A stretch of 55,019 nucleotides of DNA from positions 14,162-69,180 of the forward strand of contig NW_019776096.1 of assembly GCF_001039355.2 (NCBI RefSeq). Reading direction: 5' to 3'. The position numbers and the translations under genes were made by a program. Shown here piece by piece: positions 1 to 12,670 of this stretch. This DNA is from Lingula anatina (lineage: Eukaryota > Brachiopoda > Lingulata > Lingulida > Lingulidae). The notes under the pieces were generated by a model. The model was not told where the DNA came from. It did not search any database and worked only from the letters and a program-made list of their open reading frames with translations. How positions within the stretch are numbered: the stretch's first letter is position 1; every line of letters begins with the position of its first letter.

Positions 1-64
1 AATAATAATGATAATAATAATAATAAAACAAGCAATGACAATATGTTTTTAATATTTTTTCCAG

Positions 65-411
65 ATGACATTGACTCAATGGACACTAATCCTAATCTAG
101 GCCGTTCAGGCGACCTTTTCGGTATGGGGCAGGCTTTAGACCATGAACCCCCCATGGGTCAGGTCCCTGTGGTGCCACCTGGGACGCCACCTGGTGACAC
201 TTGGTTGCACTACGGCGGCCCTCCCGCGAACACTGCTTACATGGGCAGACACTCACCATCAGTAGGGCAGCAGATCATGCAAGAATCTTTGGGCTTGGTT
301 GGGGCGCCTCCTGGCTTGGGCCGGGTGCTGCCACCAGACGTCAGTGACAGTGAGCAAAGTTTTGGTGACTATCCACCACGTTCTACACCAAACCACGTTG
401 AGGTGTACTGA
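65..411 (+). CDS. terminal coding exon of an unrecognised plus-strand gene
   Basis: A polypyrimidine tract ending in AG at 63-64 is followed by an open frame to TGA at 409-411. The exon begins with the last two bases of a split codon. It encodes about 115 residues rich in Pro, Gly and Asp, with no hydrophobic segment and no domain I recognise. It looks like a disordered cytoplasmic or nuclear tail. The C-terminus, HVEVY, resembles but does not match a class I PDZ ligand such as the HTEV end of FAT1-type cadherins. GC content is clearly higher than in the flanks, which supports real coding. Upstream exons lie outside the window. The protein family is unknown. Confidence 0.6.
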
Positions 412-3400
412 AAACTTGAACAGTCAAATGTACTTCAATATGAAAAAAAAAAGCTATTTACAATGGGACTGGCTCCCTGTGTTCAGGAACAGCTGACCCC
501 GGCTGCAGAGTTGAAAGCCGAACTGAAGGAGCATTGGTAAAAGGCACCAATGCAGTTAAAAGAGCAGATGTTCCCGATGTTTCTGGCGTGAGAAAAGCTC
601 ACTTCATGACGCCTGTTGCTCCAAATGCTAGCTGCAAAACCGTCTTCTGAGACAGAAGTGAAGATAAAAATTGAAGGGAGCAAAGCCCTTGGTGTTTGTC
701 ACTTTTTGTATTATTTCGTATTTGTTGGCGCCAAGCAGAAGTGGAAAAAGTGCACAAACATAAATTGCGCATACGAAGGGCAGATAAAGCATCCCAATTA
801 ACGGCAATCACCTGGAAGCGCATATTGGTGCATATATGCTGCTGATATTGAAGGGATGCAACGGCAAAGCGTCGGCGGAAAGTGTCAAGATGCATGCGTG
901 AGTCACTGTATTTCTTTCTTACCACTGAACAATGACAACTTACTAAAACAACCATGACACGTCCCTGCCGGTATGCCCTGTCCACGAGTAATGTAAAGTG
1001 AAGTTCAAAAACGTCTCAACAAGACGTGCCAGCGTTTATTTTTATGACATAAAGGGTGCGGTCGCGATCTCCTAACAGGGAACAGAAGTCACCTGACCAT
1101 TGGGCAGTGTGACTGTGACATTGGACAGTGTGACTGTGACCCGCACACATCCGAGCCACAACCTAGCAGTGCCTAGTGTAAACTGCGAGCATTTTCTTGC
1201 ATAAGTACTGTTTGTATCTTTTAAAAGAACTTGTAATGGTGTACATACTTATCTCAATATTTGCTAGATTCTCTTGGTTTACAGATTAACGTCAAGTTAA
1301 GGAAGATGTGGGGTGAAATATCTCTCTGTTACAGTTCAGAGCTGATGATTTCCCCTGCTATAGTTACCGCTCTCAGAAGCTAGCGTAATAAATGGTTGGA
1401 TCTTACGAGTTCTATTACAAGTCACACCCAATTTTTTTTATTAAGGAAAAGAAGCGTCATGTATTTCTCTTCTTGTACAACATAAAGAACGGTAAGCATT
1501 CGATTTTTATCTGTACAAACCCGGGACAAAAACTTACATGATGTACAAATGTAATACGATAGGGCCTCATGTTTTGAATTATTGTTTTGATTTTTTTTCT
1601 TTTTTATCTCTCAAAATATTTGGCAACATTGACAAAGCGACCACATTGGTTCTTGCGGCAGTGTATGATGTAATCAGAAAAGCGCACAGGAATTCTTTTG
1701 GGAACCAGATTTCTTATGAAATCCTGTAATGTGCATTGGGACTGTTGCTTATGGCTACGTGTGTTTCTGACAGTGTTAGTTTTTATGAAAGTTGAGAGAA
1801 GGATTTTATATCCAGTTGAGAGAAGGGTTCCGTGTTGTCTGATATATATTCTTGACATTAAACCAAAATTTTATTCAAAGAGTTGGGCTAGCGCTAAAGC
1901 ATTTATTGTCTGGCCATACAATGTTATCTATTGCAAAAACAACTATTTACTTTCAAAAGAAACTTTGGTAAATGGAATATAAAGCATAAAGGCTTATTGA
2001 TACTGTAAAAAACAATTAAAATTTGCATCTGGCATTGTAGAAAATTCAGGTCTTGAAATTATTAGTATATTTTAAGAATTGGTAATGGAAGACATAAATG
2101 CCTTATGTCAAGTACCAAAAACAGATAAATGTATGTCATTTTATATTTACAAGGAAGCAAAATTTAGGTTATAGCTGCTTATTATATGCATATATATCTT
2201 TTTGACCTGTCGTCAGCGGGTTAAGATGGTCAATATAAATGTTATTTATTCAATTAGTTTTTCTCTGTGTATTTTGTTATGTTCTGTTGTTGTGCAATAC
2301 TAAGAAAATTAAAAATTAAATTATTTATGAACAACTTCACGTTGTACTTATTGTCTTTATATTTGAGATTAAAGTAATTGAGAGACGTTCTTTTTTGCTT
2401 CAAAATCACGATTTTGTTAAATCAAATATATTATACCGTCTCTATTTTATTAAAACGATTTCTTTTTAATCATACAATCTGTTTTTTTAACGGCAAATGA
2501 CGCCACAGAGTTTAAATACCTTTAATTTTACAAATGGCAATTATCCTTTTCTTGATTCCTGATACAAAATCTTAACTTCCACGTAAAAACCTCTACATAT
2601 TTTCATAATATTAGTTTATGAAAAGGCAATTTATAATATGAATCCTTTTGGTTTTAAAGTAAAAAACTTTATTTTTCAAAAATTGCACGACTGCCTAAAC
2701 TGGTCAATTTATTTTTACTTTAATACACCAGTGTTACCTTCCTGTTTTAAATGTGTATAGCAATACGCTGTATTGTACCTGCGCCTTCCCTGGAAACTTG
2801 TGTTTCTAAATTTGGAGGAAACCTCTCAAAACATTTTGAAATTCGATTATCAACACGACTCAAGTACCGCAGGGGATCACACGAGGTGAGATAAGCAGTA
2901 ATCGTGATGTTATATACTTGGGCAGCACGACATAACAAGACTTTCCTGCCTTTCGCCACCAGCAAACACAAGACATGGCGTTATGGGAAAAGGAGACTCG
3001 TGAAAATTCCAAAGCGTTCGACAAGATTGTATCCTATGCTCCAGAATACATGTATGGCGCTATCCGCGATGCACGATTCCAATACCTACGTAATAGCCAT
3101 CCGCTCTCTTAATCAATACGTAATATTTTAACTACCATTGGTTTTGTCCTCAATACGACTTAAGTTTACGTCAGAATAGAGAGCTCTGTGGACAGTTACA
3201 TTATATGTTGTGAAACAGAACCCAGAAACAAGGAGGCAGAGGAGAGGTTTACATTAAGCTGTAAAAAATACAAGAGCCTCACGCAAATATCTTAATGCAT
3301 CAATTTATCTGTAGATCACGACAGTTACCGGTGTCTATGGAATACAATATTAACCTTTTGTTAATTACGCGTGGTTCGCCGTCTTGCAAATGTTTTCTGT

Positions 3401-4545
3401 GAGGAGCTGCTTCAGATGTCAATGGGAGCCACCAGGAGGACATTTATCAAAATTACACGAACTAATGGACATCAATTTGCATGAAAATATATCTCCACTG
3501 CCAGCGCAGCCATAAAAAGAAACGTCAATGATTTATCAGGTTGCCGAAAGTACTGATAAAAAACAACGTTTTACTACGACGGTTCCCTTGGGCGGTAAAA
3601 TGAAATCAATGCTTGAATATATTTATAAATGGCAAACGTTTTTCAAAGGCAAACAAACTGAAGTGGAATTTTCGCCTTAGAGGTGGGAAGTTTCCAATGG
3701 CCAATGCCTGTTTCAGTATAAGAAAAGTGTATCTTTAAATGTTTCTTACCTAAAACCGAAGTAATATACCATTATCGTATAACTGCAGCAATAACCAAAA
3801 AAGGGTTTAGGCAATTAAGTTCTAAAAGAGTCTTTGGAATAGCAATAAACCACCCCGCCAAATTATACTCTTTTTACACAAAATTTATAAATATTTAATA
3901 ATCTATACGAGCCCCGTTAAATTAACCAAAAAGAATAATTCTAAAAGCATATTTGATTCATACAAACTCATCACATTAAAGCTTTTGTGAGAGGATTGCG
4001 CACGAAGAACACGTAATCAGCAGGTTTTACGTAACTTTTATTCCCTTGAGTATGACTTGGGCTTGTGATTGACAAGATATTATGTGTCAAGTGGGGTGCC
4101 ATTATTCTATAAGGATAAAACAAGACTCGAGTCTATAGTCAAAGTATCTCGTAATTATCAAGACTGCAGTTGACGCTAGAATGTGGTAAACCAGGTACCG
4201 TAATTTTTGGCCATGACTGTTGTTTTTTACATCAATACATAAATTTACGTGGTTTATAAAACACTCCAAAGTAACACAATCTTAGTCGATTTGAACGATA
4301 AACTCATTCTGACCAAAGGACAAACATTGAAATTCAGCAACATGTAAAAGTGAGATTTATTACATTGTGCGGCTTGATGTGTCTCCGTCTATATTTTAAT
4401 CTAAAACGGGGTCTTAAAGGTTATTAAATGAACCCAAAGAAATCTATCATTCATCTGACAACTAATGATGTCAAGTCTCTTATTCTGCCATAAACAGGTT
4501 ATCTGTATACACAACCCTGGCTCCAATCTATTATACTATTACCAG
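412..4545. other. 3' UTR and non-coding DNA
   Basis: No exon with both coding character and splice sites was seen. AATAAA occurs near 1386, about 1 kb after the stop codon of the first exon, and could be its polyadenylation signal. The rest is AT-rich, with only short chance reading frames. Confidence 0.4.
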
Positions 4546-4752
4546 AACTATGGGCAGGGGGCCCGCGGTGATTATTATTCAGCGTCAGGGCAATATGAGC
4601 GAAAAACACGTTCTACCGAGGACATTTATAACGGGAGTAACACGCTGCAGACCCGCCTAAATCGATTGAAATTTGATCAAATGCAGAACAGCTGTGAATG
4701 GAAGTCAACCCTGATCAATTGGTACACACGCATTAGGCACTGGCGAATCTAA
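4546..4752 (+). CDS. candidate 3' coding exon, unrecognised
   Basis: A possible acceptor (TACTATTACCAG, ending at 4545) precedes an open frame of 68 codons ending in TAA at 4750-4752. Its first part is GC-rich compared with the flanks. The peptide begins NYGQGARGDYYSASGQYERK and is rich in Tyr, Gly, Ser and charged residues. No family is recognised. It could be an alternative last exon of the gene whose tail is at 65-411, or an unrelated chance frame. Confidence 0.25.
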   Translation, partial: NYGQGARGDYYSASGQYERKTRSTEDIYNGSNTLQTRLNRLKFDQMQNSCEWKSTLINWYTRIRHWRI

Positions 4753-5834
4753 AAGTTTACTTAAGCGGGGAAGGGGGTACTAGAGATCATAGGGGAAGAA
4801 TATTTCATGTAAAATATGAGTGAAACCAAAGGGGCCACGTGTCCTTGTATCCCATCCCATTTTAAACCACCTCTGGTTGCATATTAACGCGCGTGACGTA
4901 CCTTGAGGTATATATACATAATTAACTGCCTTTACAGGGTAAAACGCAAGCAGCTAGGAAGCGTCTGTTGGAAATATATAATTTAACGTACATGTACTCG
5001 CACACAAGCCATAGAGAGTAATCACCAAGAGTTATATCAATCACGTTTTTGATTAGAAATAAGCATTAGTGGCTGAACATGGACGTTTTGGACAAGAATG
5101 GGACAAAAAGGATAAATAGGGGTAGACATTTCCGTGCAAAATTCAACTGGAATAGTTATCTATAAGTTTTGATAAGTGCATTTAAAGGTACTATAATATG
5201 CAGATGTGTCTATGTCACAATAAGACCGGTTATTCTCCTCGTGTGGTCTTATATATAAGTCCGTCACCTGTAACTTTCAGTGCTGTCCGTCTTATAGAAG
5301 CGCCATGGCACATGTTCGGATGTCCAGATCTCTCAATATAAAAATATGAGATGCAGACTTACATAGCAGATCTTAATGCACCCTAGCTGTGCTTAATGGT
5401 AATAACAAGAAGGCAAACTTAAACCGTGTCCCAAAGTTTAACAAATCCCTGTGCTTGCTAGAACAGATAAAGACAAACATAGGAGATGAAGTGCAAGTTG
5501 ACTTTTAGCAAAGTGACAAAGGTTAATATCATGATTCATGATTCTTTATATAAACAAATAATAATAAGGGATAATAATAGCAAGTGTTTCATTTTAAGAT
5601 TAATTACTTATTCTATGTCTTTCTCTTAACTACAGTACGAGTGGATACAAAACTACCATTTCTTTGCGCAAATACGTCGCCAGCCGATTCCGAACAGCAC
5701 AGTAGAACAATTAAATTATATTTGTCTTGCTTATATCTTGGACACCAAAGAAACAGACAGACATTTAAATGATTGTATTTTTTTCAGTCTGTCTTTTTTT
5801 TAAATAATTGACTTGTCCTTCGTCTTTCCAACAG
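4753..5834. other. non-coding DNA
   Basis: AT-rich sequence with no supported gene, RNA gene or repeat family. Confidence 0.4.
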
Positions 5835-5884
5835 CCAGTAGAAGGCCCAGCGCGCTGCCCGCCTCGGCACCATCGATCTCGTGA
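5835..5884 (+). CDS. candidate short terminal exon
   Basis: A strong acceptor (CTTCGTCTTTCCAACAG) is followed by a short GC-rich run that ends in TGA after 15 codons (SRRPSALPASAPSIS in one frame). The GC rise and the good pyrimidine tract are the only support. It could be an alternative C-terminal exon of the upstream gene or chance. Confidence 0.15.
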
Positions 5885-7029
5885 CGCTTATTAAATTAAA
5901 TACTCCCTAGAGGTTTCAACGTCGCAGAGAAATTCGAATTTCTCTTAGAACTTGTCATACTGACATTTCGTTGTGATCGATTAGCAATCACCGCGGAGTC
6001 CCAGGGAAGCTAACGTAGGCTACAGGAGAACAGCGACACAAAGACTTAATTCTGGCCAAAAACTCAAAAGATTAAATATGCCGCTTTTTATGTGTTAAGT
6101 CATTGTGAATTTTGCCTTGATAGCATTAAAGAGTCTCAAAAATGTAAAATACACAGGAAAGGTTGTGAAAACACGAGATCACAAAAACTAGGCTTATAAT
6201 GGCTAAAGATAGCAAAGAATTTGGGTCGGACCTCGACAAAAAATAAAACATCTTGAAAATCTTGAAACACATTTGGACTGAACCTGTGGCAAATTGCCGC
6301 CGTTTGTTCCAGGAAAGTATCTAAAAAATGGTCAAAATTATTCTTTAGTGATCAATTTTCACCAATAATTCATATGACTTGTCCTAAGCCGCTGTATACA
6401 TCAGTTGCCTTTCTTTTTCGACTTTATCTTCTTCACTTAACGCCTCATTGAGCTACTCAGATCAAGAAAAAAGGTTCACGCGATGGTACTGTAAAACATG
6501 AAACGATGACAGTGTGACAATGCTTTGGCTTGCAGCTTGGATAAACCGTTTATTCACGCTGCGTTTTGTTGCTATGGAAACTGTAGGCGCATGACAGGAA
6601 ACGCCGTTGATGACCACCAGTAGAACTTCAGCTATTTGCAAAAATGCATTTTAACCAAAACAGACGAACACTCAATTCATCACATTACGAATATACTGAT
6701 ATTTCTGAACAAATATACCTAACTGTCACTCAATCGAGTAGCAATCATATTACCACCCAATAAAGACAAATCAAAAATATTCAAAATACCAAGGTAGCCC
6801 GTTTTTTTCTTCACATGTGTATTGAAAAAGCTTTGCAATCGTATCACTTATATTGTTAGAACCTGACGAATAAACTTTATTTTTCAGTTATTTTCATTTC
6901 ACACCAAAGGTTTAATTCAAAATAATAACATACGACCCACACAACACCACACAAACTGAATGCACAATATTTCAGGCACGCTGCATTTGTGAGACATAAA
7001 TGAATGCGTATTACTTTTAAAATATATAA
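5885..7029. other. non-coding DNA
   Basis: No coding exon, RNA gene or transposon ends recognised. Confidence 0.4.
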
Positions 7030-7085
7030 AAATAAAAATAAATAAATAAACAAATAGATAAATAAATAAATAAATAAATAAATAA
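7030..7085. repeat. (AAAT)n microsatellite
   Basis: Imperfect AAAT/AATA tetranucleotide run with a few interruptions, in otherwise AT-rich DNA. Confidence 0.9.
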
Positions 7086-7275
7086 CTGACAGTGGTGTAT
7101 TTTTTCATCTTTGCCAACCTGAAACAGCTGCTACAGAGGTTCCCATATATGTTGTCATCTACGGTATTAATAAAGAGGCAACAAATAGTTCATTGCAGTA
7201 GCGAAGACCAGAGGGCATTGTCTGACGGCAACTAGCACATTGTCATAAGTCTCCCTGTAGTCGTGTGTGCACAGG

Positions 7276-7437
7276 TGTGACAGGAATAGTAGTCCTAGGA
7301 ATGGAAGTCTGGGGTCCGATATGATTAGTGCAGATTAGGGTTAGTAGGAGTATTGGGTTTAGTATATGGGACGAATGTCACCTGTACTGCAATGGGGAAC
7401 ACAATACGGTTGCAAGCGGACTGCTATTCCTGTCACA
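7276..7437. mobile_element. MITE-like element with 20-bp terminal inverted repeats
   Basis: The left end TGTGACAGGAATAGTAGTCC matches the reverse complement of the right end with few differences, giving a 162-bp element without coding capacity. Its interior (ATGGGACGAATGTCACCTGT) recurs in inverse orientation near 21930-21960 and 26940-26965, inside intron 1 of LP2 and LP1. It is therefore a dispersed family. No clear target-site duplication was identified. Confidence 0.65.
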
Positions 7438-7766
7438 ATGATCCAACCTTTCCACAATCGTACGACCTGAGCAACTACCACGTTACTGTGCCTGATGTCA
7501 GCCTACATGTACCTGGCTTGGTTTATGGTCGTACAAAGGAGATACAAGGGCCGACTTTCTGTATAAAGGGGTTACATTAAATTAAATGAAAAATCTGATT
7601 ACGCACAGCATATTTAATTCATAAAGGGGTAATTTATACCACCCCCTCTTTTTTTAGAATGTGCCTTTCAAAGTAATTTTTTGTCCTTAAATGGTTATCC
7701 AAAATCGAATTCTATCGATCTGGTTGGGTTGTTAACGCAAAATGAGGCCCCTAGTTTCTTTGAAAA
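7438..7766. other. spacer downstream of LP5
   Basis: Apparent plus-strand frames here start inside the MITE and have no coding support. Confidence 0.4.
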
Positions 7767-7772
7767 TTTATT
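7767..7772 (-). terminator. AATAAA overlapping the LP5 stop codon
   Basis: The minus strand reads GAATAAATTTTC. The TAA is the LP5 stop and is also part of AATAAA. If used, the 3' UTR would be only a few tens of bases long. Confidence 0.4.
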
Positions 7773-10700
7773 CAAATAACATGCTCGAGTGATGCAACAT
7801 CTGGGCATATGCAGCACGCTTTGCACGTTCGGTGAGCTCTAGGCTGCTGTTGTAGAATCCAGAGACGTTGCTTAGCTCGCAGGTTGACGACGCTTTTAGG
7901 TAGTTCAACGAAAGGCATTTGTAGTCGCGTGTACAGTGCATGGAACATTCAATAACGGATGGGACACCAGGGTTCGTTTTGTATATAAGCGAGGTGTCAA
8001 TACCCATAGCGACATCTTGGTGAAGCTTGAAACGGACTTCTTGCACTGGAAGAGAAAGAGAAAGCTTCCTAAACAATAATAACAATAAATATGATAATAA
8101 AAACAAAAGCTGATGCATGCATGGTTTTATGCCATATCAAACTATTAGCTTTAAATTCATTGGAGTAATTATATATCATCCTGGGTTGAACCTGACAAAC
8201 TAAACCTTTGAAAATCGATTCTGGCATTAAAAACTGGTTTCAAAGCCAAAGTGATCAAAATTAACAGAGCGGACACTGTAATTCGTGAGGATAAAGGAAA
8301 TGTGGCAATGTACGTGACATTAATTGTTTTTTTTTAGTAAAATGATTCAAAGCTGGCCGTGCACAGACATATTTTTGATATAACAGTTTTAACTTAATGC
8401 TTCCATAAACAACATGGGTCACATCTTTATAAACAATGACAAATATGCAATATATCAAAAGCGAAAGAATACAGGGTACGACTTCAAAAGCCCAAGAAAG
8501 AACTTTGTACGCAAAGCGCGTGGAATTCTCACTATAAAACTGACTCACCGGGCTCTCTGCACATTTCTACGGTCTGCTGGATCTGTTCTGCAGATAAAAC
8601 GGTTCCGTACCATTGGACACACTTCATGGCACCAGAAAAGAACCTTGAATCGAAGTACGCCGTGGAGCTGTGTCTGGCTCCCATACGCACAGGTGTATCG
8701 GTGATAAGATTCAGCTGAGGGGTGTGCTGAAGCTGACCCACCTCGACTCCGTTTACCCACAACCCAATCAATCCTGTCTGGAAATTGTACGTGAAACCGG
8801 CATAGATCCAGGCAGTATCAGTTAGTACAGGAAGAGAGTAGCCTTGTGCATAAGTATACGGTTCCTTTATCATAGGACGAATAAAGAAAATGCCGTTTCC
8901 CAGCAACCATATGTGAGTTCCGTATTCATAATCGTTTTCGCTTCGGCGAAAGTGGAAAAGTGGCCCCTCATTCCTCATATCTTCCAGGCGCACGTAAGCC
9001 AGCCATGTGAAGGAACTGACCGCTAGTGTTCCGTTGTTTGGGATTTCGATGAAGGAGGTAACTGTGCCCGCAAATTTAGCCGAGCCTTCGCCCTTGCCGT
9101 AAATACCTAATTAAAGTAATAGGGATATCATAATAAAGTCGGCAGTATATAGATGAATACGATTCGCACCGAGTTGTATATATAACATAGAAAAATCAGG
9201 CTGCGTGACTGATTAGAAAGCATTAGAAAGTTGCCTGTAAATAATAAACTTTGCTAGCATATGTCTTGGTTTTTAAAGATATGATGTCAAGGTAAAGTTA
9301 TTATTAAAATGGTAGGAAATAATAATTAAGCCACTGCCTTTTTCCCAATCAAAGGGCGGAGGTGAAATAATGAGGTTTTCAACGCGGAGAAGAGGTGACA
9401 ATGCATAGTTTGGCAAATTGTTATCTTTGTACTATTTTTAAATAAGAGTGATACGGTTGGTACATGTAGTTCAGGGCTTCGTAACTCAATAGCATCGCGT
9501 ATTGCGAATCGCGATATCACAGAGTGGCTACAATGTATTATATGGGACGAGTATTGGTGAGTTATGGAATTGAGACGCTTGCAATGCACGCAATGCACGA
9601 TGCTTTTGAGTTACGGGACCCAGGCGTTCTTTAAGGTTTTTTTCTTGTCTATGCAATGTCATGTCCAGAATCTGAGTTGAGTATCATAACTGGTGACTAT
9701 AGTTTGGCACAGGCTAATTAAGTGAAATAACCATTGACGTCCATATTATTAATTCAATACTGACAGACAAGTTTATGTGGTAAGTTTATGTTTAAATGAT
9801 TATTTGTCTTGGAGAGTGTGCATAACTCTCATAACTGGACATCGTTCATAACTGGACACATTGACCACTGTTTCTAATTAAAAGTGATGAATAATACATA
9901 CAATATTTATTTATTCCATTTTCCTAAAAGAACGCGATGGTGTAGCAACGTGCTGAGAATATAGAAAACGGCATTTTTCGATTTTCGTGTTTTCACAGCC
10001 ACCGAACCAGAATTGAATGCAGAATACAGAACAGCGACAGTGACCTTTTCCAAATGGATGTACACTGTTACAAACAGTTAAGAGGAAGTGGTAAATTATA
10101 TTTTTCATAGAATAAATGCACTTAAACGCCCTCTTACACGATCTTCTAAATTACATAATGGCGGCATTTAGGGAGAAACACGTCGTTTCCGGTTCCGGTG
10201 TTTTCTCAGTCGCTGGGAACAACTGTTGTGGATAGAGAGATGCGATGAACCAAAAGCACATATTTTAAAGTAATGCTACATCATATACGAAAACAAACGA
10301 AAAGAATGAAGTGCGTCTTAACCATCTGACTTAAGTTTTAAAAAAATCCCAACCTCGGAATAGAGAAGGAATACGGTTGGTAGTGGTCATCTCGATGAAT
10401 TCTAAATTACGAGAAAATAAACGAGACGAATATTGCTAGTGAAAATGGTTACATTTCAAAGGAGTGGAAAATGTTATGTCGGTTTGAAGAGTCGAGATTT
10501 GCTAAATTATTTCAGCAAAACACCCACAAGACACCTTAATACATGTGATGAAGCATAAAGCTGTATCAATTTCAGAGTGTCCCTGAAAAATAACACGATG
10601 ATATGCTGCCTCTTCGCATATCTAAACATATCACGTTTTTAAATGCACTTGACAAGATAAAAAAGGTACGCTTTTAATAACCATTTATGAAAAATTGGGA

Positions 10701-11662
10701 TATTTAGTCATATCACAGTTTCCAGTTTTTATTACTTAATCATATATTTTTCCAACAAGATCTAAGAAAATACTTTTGGAAGTAGATTGAAACGATATCG
10801 GAGGACACCTTTTAGACTAGTGTCAGTGATGTATAGATTTGACTTGTGAGAATTTACTTCACTACAGGGACAATATGGCCTACCTGTATTAAAATCGACT
10901 CCTTGCACAATGGCGTGGTTACCGTTCCCGCTAACGTCCAAGCCTCCGTATCGTTTGGTGAGCGGCCAAAAGCCAGCTGGACGCGGCAAAGCAACTGATT
11001 TATTTAGAAACAATTGTGTCAGACAAAAATAATATATTTCTTATTAAATTATATATATATATATAATTTAGGATATATATATCAGAAAACTGGCTTCGAT
11101 GATTGGGTAACTATGAATGGAAGGTTTTTGTCAAATGAGGGTACTTGGAGGTGTGCCACGGTTCTGGCAAGAAGGGGCAACTTCACATACACACATACAG
11201 CCAACGTTCAGGACATATAATCTTGCCTCAGTTCCTTGTCTCAGTAAAAAAAACATGATCAGTATACATATATGCAGTGTACATATTGAATTGATTATCC
11301 GAGTGGATGTACCGGTACATGTAATGTTACTGAATATAATACTTACTAACACTTATTAGTTTCTGGGAATTTTAGCAAAGCTTATACAAAGAAGTCAAGA
11401 AATACAAAATGGATTACAACTAAAATATATAGATTGCATTCTATACAGTTGTTCTCATCGTTTTTTTTTCTTTTTTTTTTTTTTTTGTTGTAAAAAGCTA
11501 TTTTCATTGACTAAAAATTGCAAATTTCCATTGGAAACATAGATATATTGAATCACATTTCAGAGACATACTCGAATTAAAACAAATTCCAAAACAAATA
11601 TATAGAATATACTCACAACTTTCACGTCCCTCAGCAAACACCATAATAAGTATAAGTAGCAT
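7768..11662 (-). CDS. LP5: secreted LamG + PAN/Apple protein, four exons, intact
   Basis: Exons on the minus strand are 11617-11662, 10884-10994, 8549-9106 and 7768-8045. All introns are GT-AG and phase 1. The spliced frame is 993 nt (330 aa). Exon 1 encodes a 15-residue hydrophobic start (MLLILIMVFAEGRES), a likely signal peptide. Exon 2 encodes ALPRPAGFWPLTKRYGGLDV and the family's SGNGNHAIVQGVDF block. Exon 3 encodes the body of a laminin-G/concanavalin-type beta sandwich (FIEIPNNG, SSFTWLAYV, GLWVNGVEVG, SGAMKCVQWYG, LSAEQI). Exon 4 encodes a PAN/Apple domain with ECSMHC, YKC and TCEL cysteines. The product should be secreted and could bind carbohydrate or protein; no ligand can be read from the sequence. 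LP5 is the most diverged copy of the cluster: its PAN domain has KASSTCELSNVSG where the others have ETTATCELSKYS. Confidence 0.85.
9107..10883 (-). other. LP5 intron 2
   Basis: A 1.8-kb intron. It contains short direct repeats of CATAACTGGACA near 9831-9860 and no recognised gene or complete transposon. Confidence 0.5.
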
Positions 11663-11812
11663 CACAATTATCTGTTATCTTTTAAACAGATTGGAGATTG
11701 ACAAGGAAGAAAGCCGATTGACTCTTTTCAAAACTTATCGAGATCGCCGTACAAACTTACTGAGTCCTGCACCTGAGGGTCCCCTAATCTTTGCTGTCGC
11801 TACAGCTCGGTT

Positions 11813-11821
11813 CTTTATATA
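11813..11821 (-). promoter_or_regulatory. TATA box candidate for LP5
   Basis: The minus strand reads TATATAAAG about 150 nt upstream of the LP5 start codon, followed by a GC-richer stretch. That fits a TATA promoter with a 5' UTR of roughly 120 nt. The surrounding region is tandemly repeated further upstream. Confidence 0.45.
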
Positions 11822-12080
11822 TATGTAAATGTCATCAGCTAGGGTTATTGATCACAGGCACATGTATCTTCAAGCAAAATTCAGGGATTTGCCTCCACCG
11901 TATCGAAAATTGATGAACTGGGCGTTTAGAACCAACCAATTTACCCTCTCTTCTCTCCTCGATGTTGTATGACATCTACGGACCACAACGATTGACATTT
12001 AAACAACATTGGAACAATAGACAGATATACACCTAACACCTAACGGTAGCGTTATCTTTGAGGTCAAGACAGTTCGGTTA

Positions 12081-12127
12081 TTATATATATATATATATAC
12101 ATGTGTGTGTGTGTGTGTGTGTGTGTG
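12081..12127. repeat. (TA)n and (GT)n microsatellite
   Basis: A TA run is followed directly by about 12 GT units. Confidence 0.95.
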
Positions 12128-12670
12128 ACAGAAAGAAATAAAAAAACAGCAGTTATTTTACCCCTGATATATGTATATACATATGTATGGCATCACTTAA
12201 GATTTCTGATCACGGACGCATTCATCTTCAAGCAAAATTCGGGGAATTATGTATGTTACACTCTGATGAATCAAAAATGGGCGTTCAGAACCAATGCAGC
12301 CACCCACTGAACCAACCCTGACGTTACCCAACTGACACATAATATAGTGCTGTTGTCCTCCCCTCGCTGTTGTATGACATGGCATCTAGGGACCAGCACA
12401 TCTGACCTTTACACAACATTGCAACAATAGACAGATATACACCTAACGGAAGCGTATTCTTTGAGGTCAAGACAGTACGGTTTTATATATATATCGAAAA
12501 TAGATGAACTGGGCGTTCAGAACCAATGCACCCTCCCACTGAACCAAACTTGATGTTACCCAACTGACACATAATTGAGTGCTGACGTCCTCCCCTCGCT
12601 GTTGTATGGCATCTAAAAACACCACATCTGAACATTACAAAACATTACAACAATAGACAGATATACTTGT

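Larger units (their letters stand above)
11800..12670. repeat. degenerate tandem repeat of the LP5 upstream region, three units
   Basis: Blocks recur in the same order. CTTCAAGCAAAATTC occurs near 11869 and 12227. GGGCGTT(C/T)AGAACCAA occurs near 11920, 12280 and 12509. A block around GTTGTATGACAT recurs near 11963, 12370 and 12601. AACAATAGACAGATATAC occurs near 12012, 12422 and 12649. GAGGTCAAGACAGT occurs near 12059 and 12463. The units are about 170-400 bp long and include TA-rich TATA-like tracts. Confidence 0.75.
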
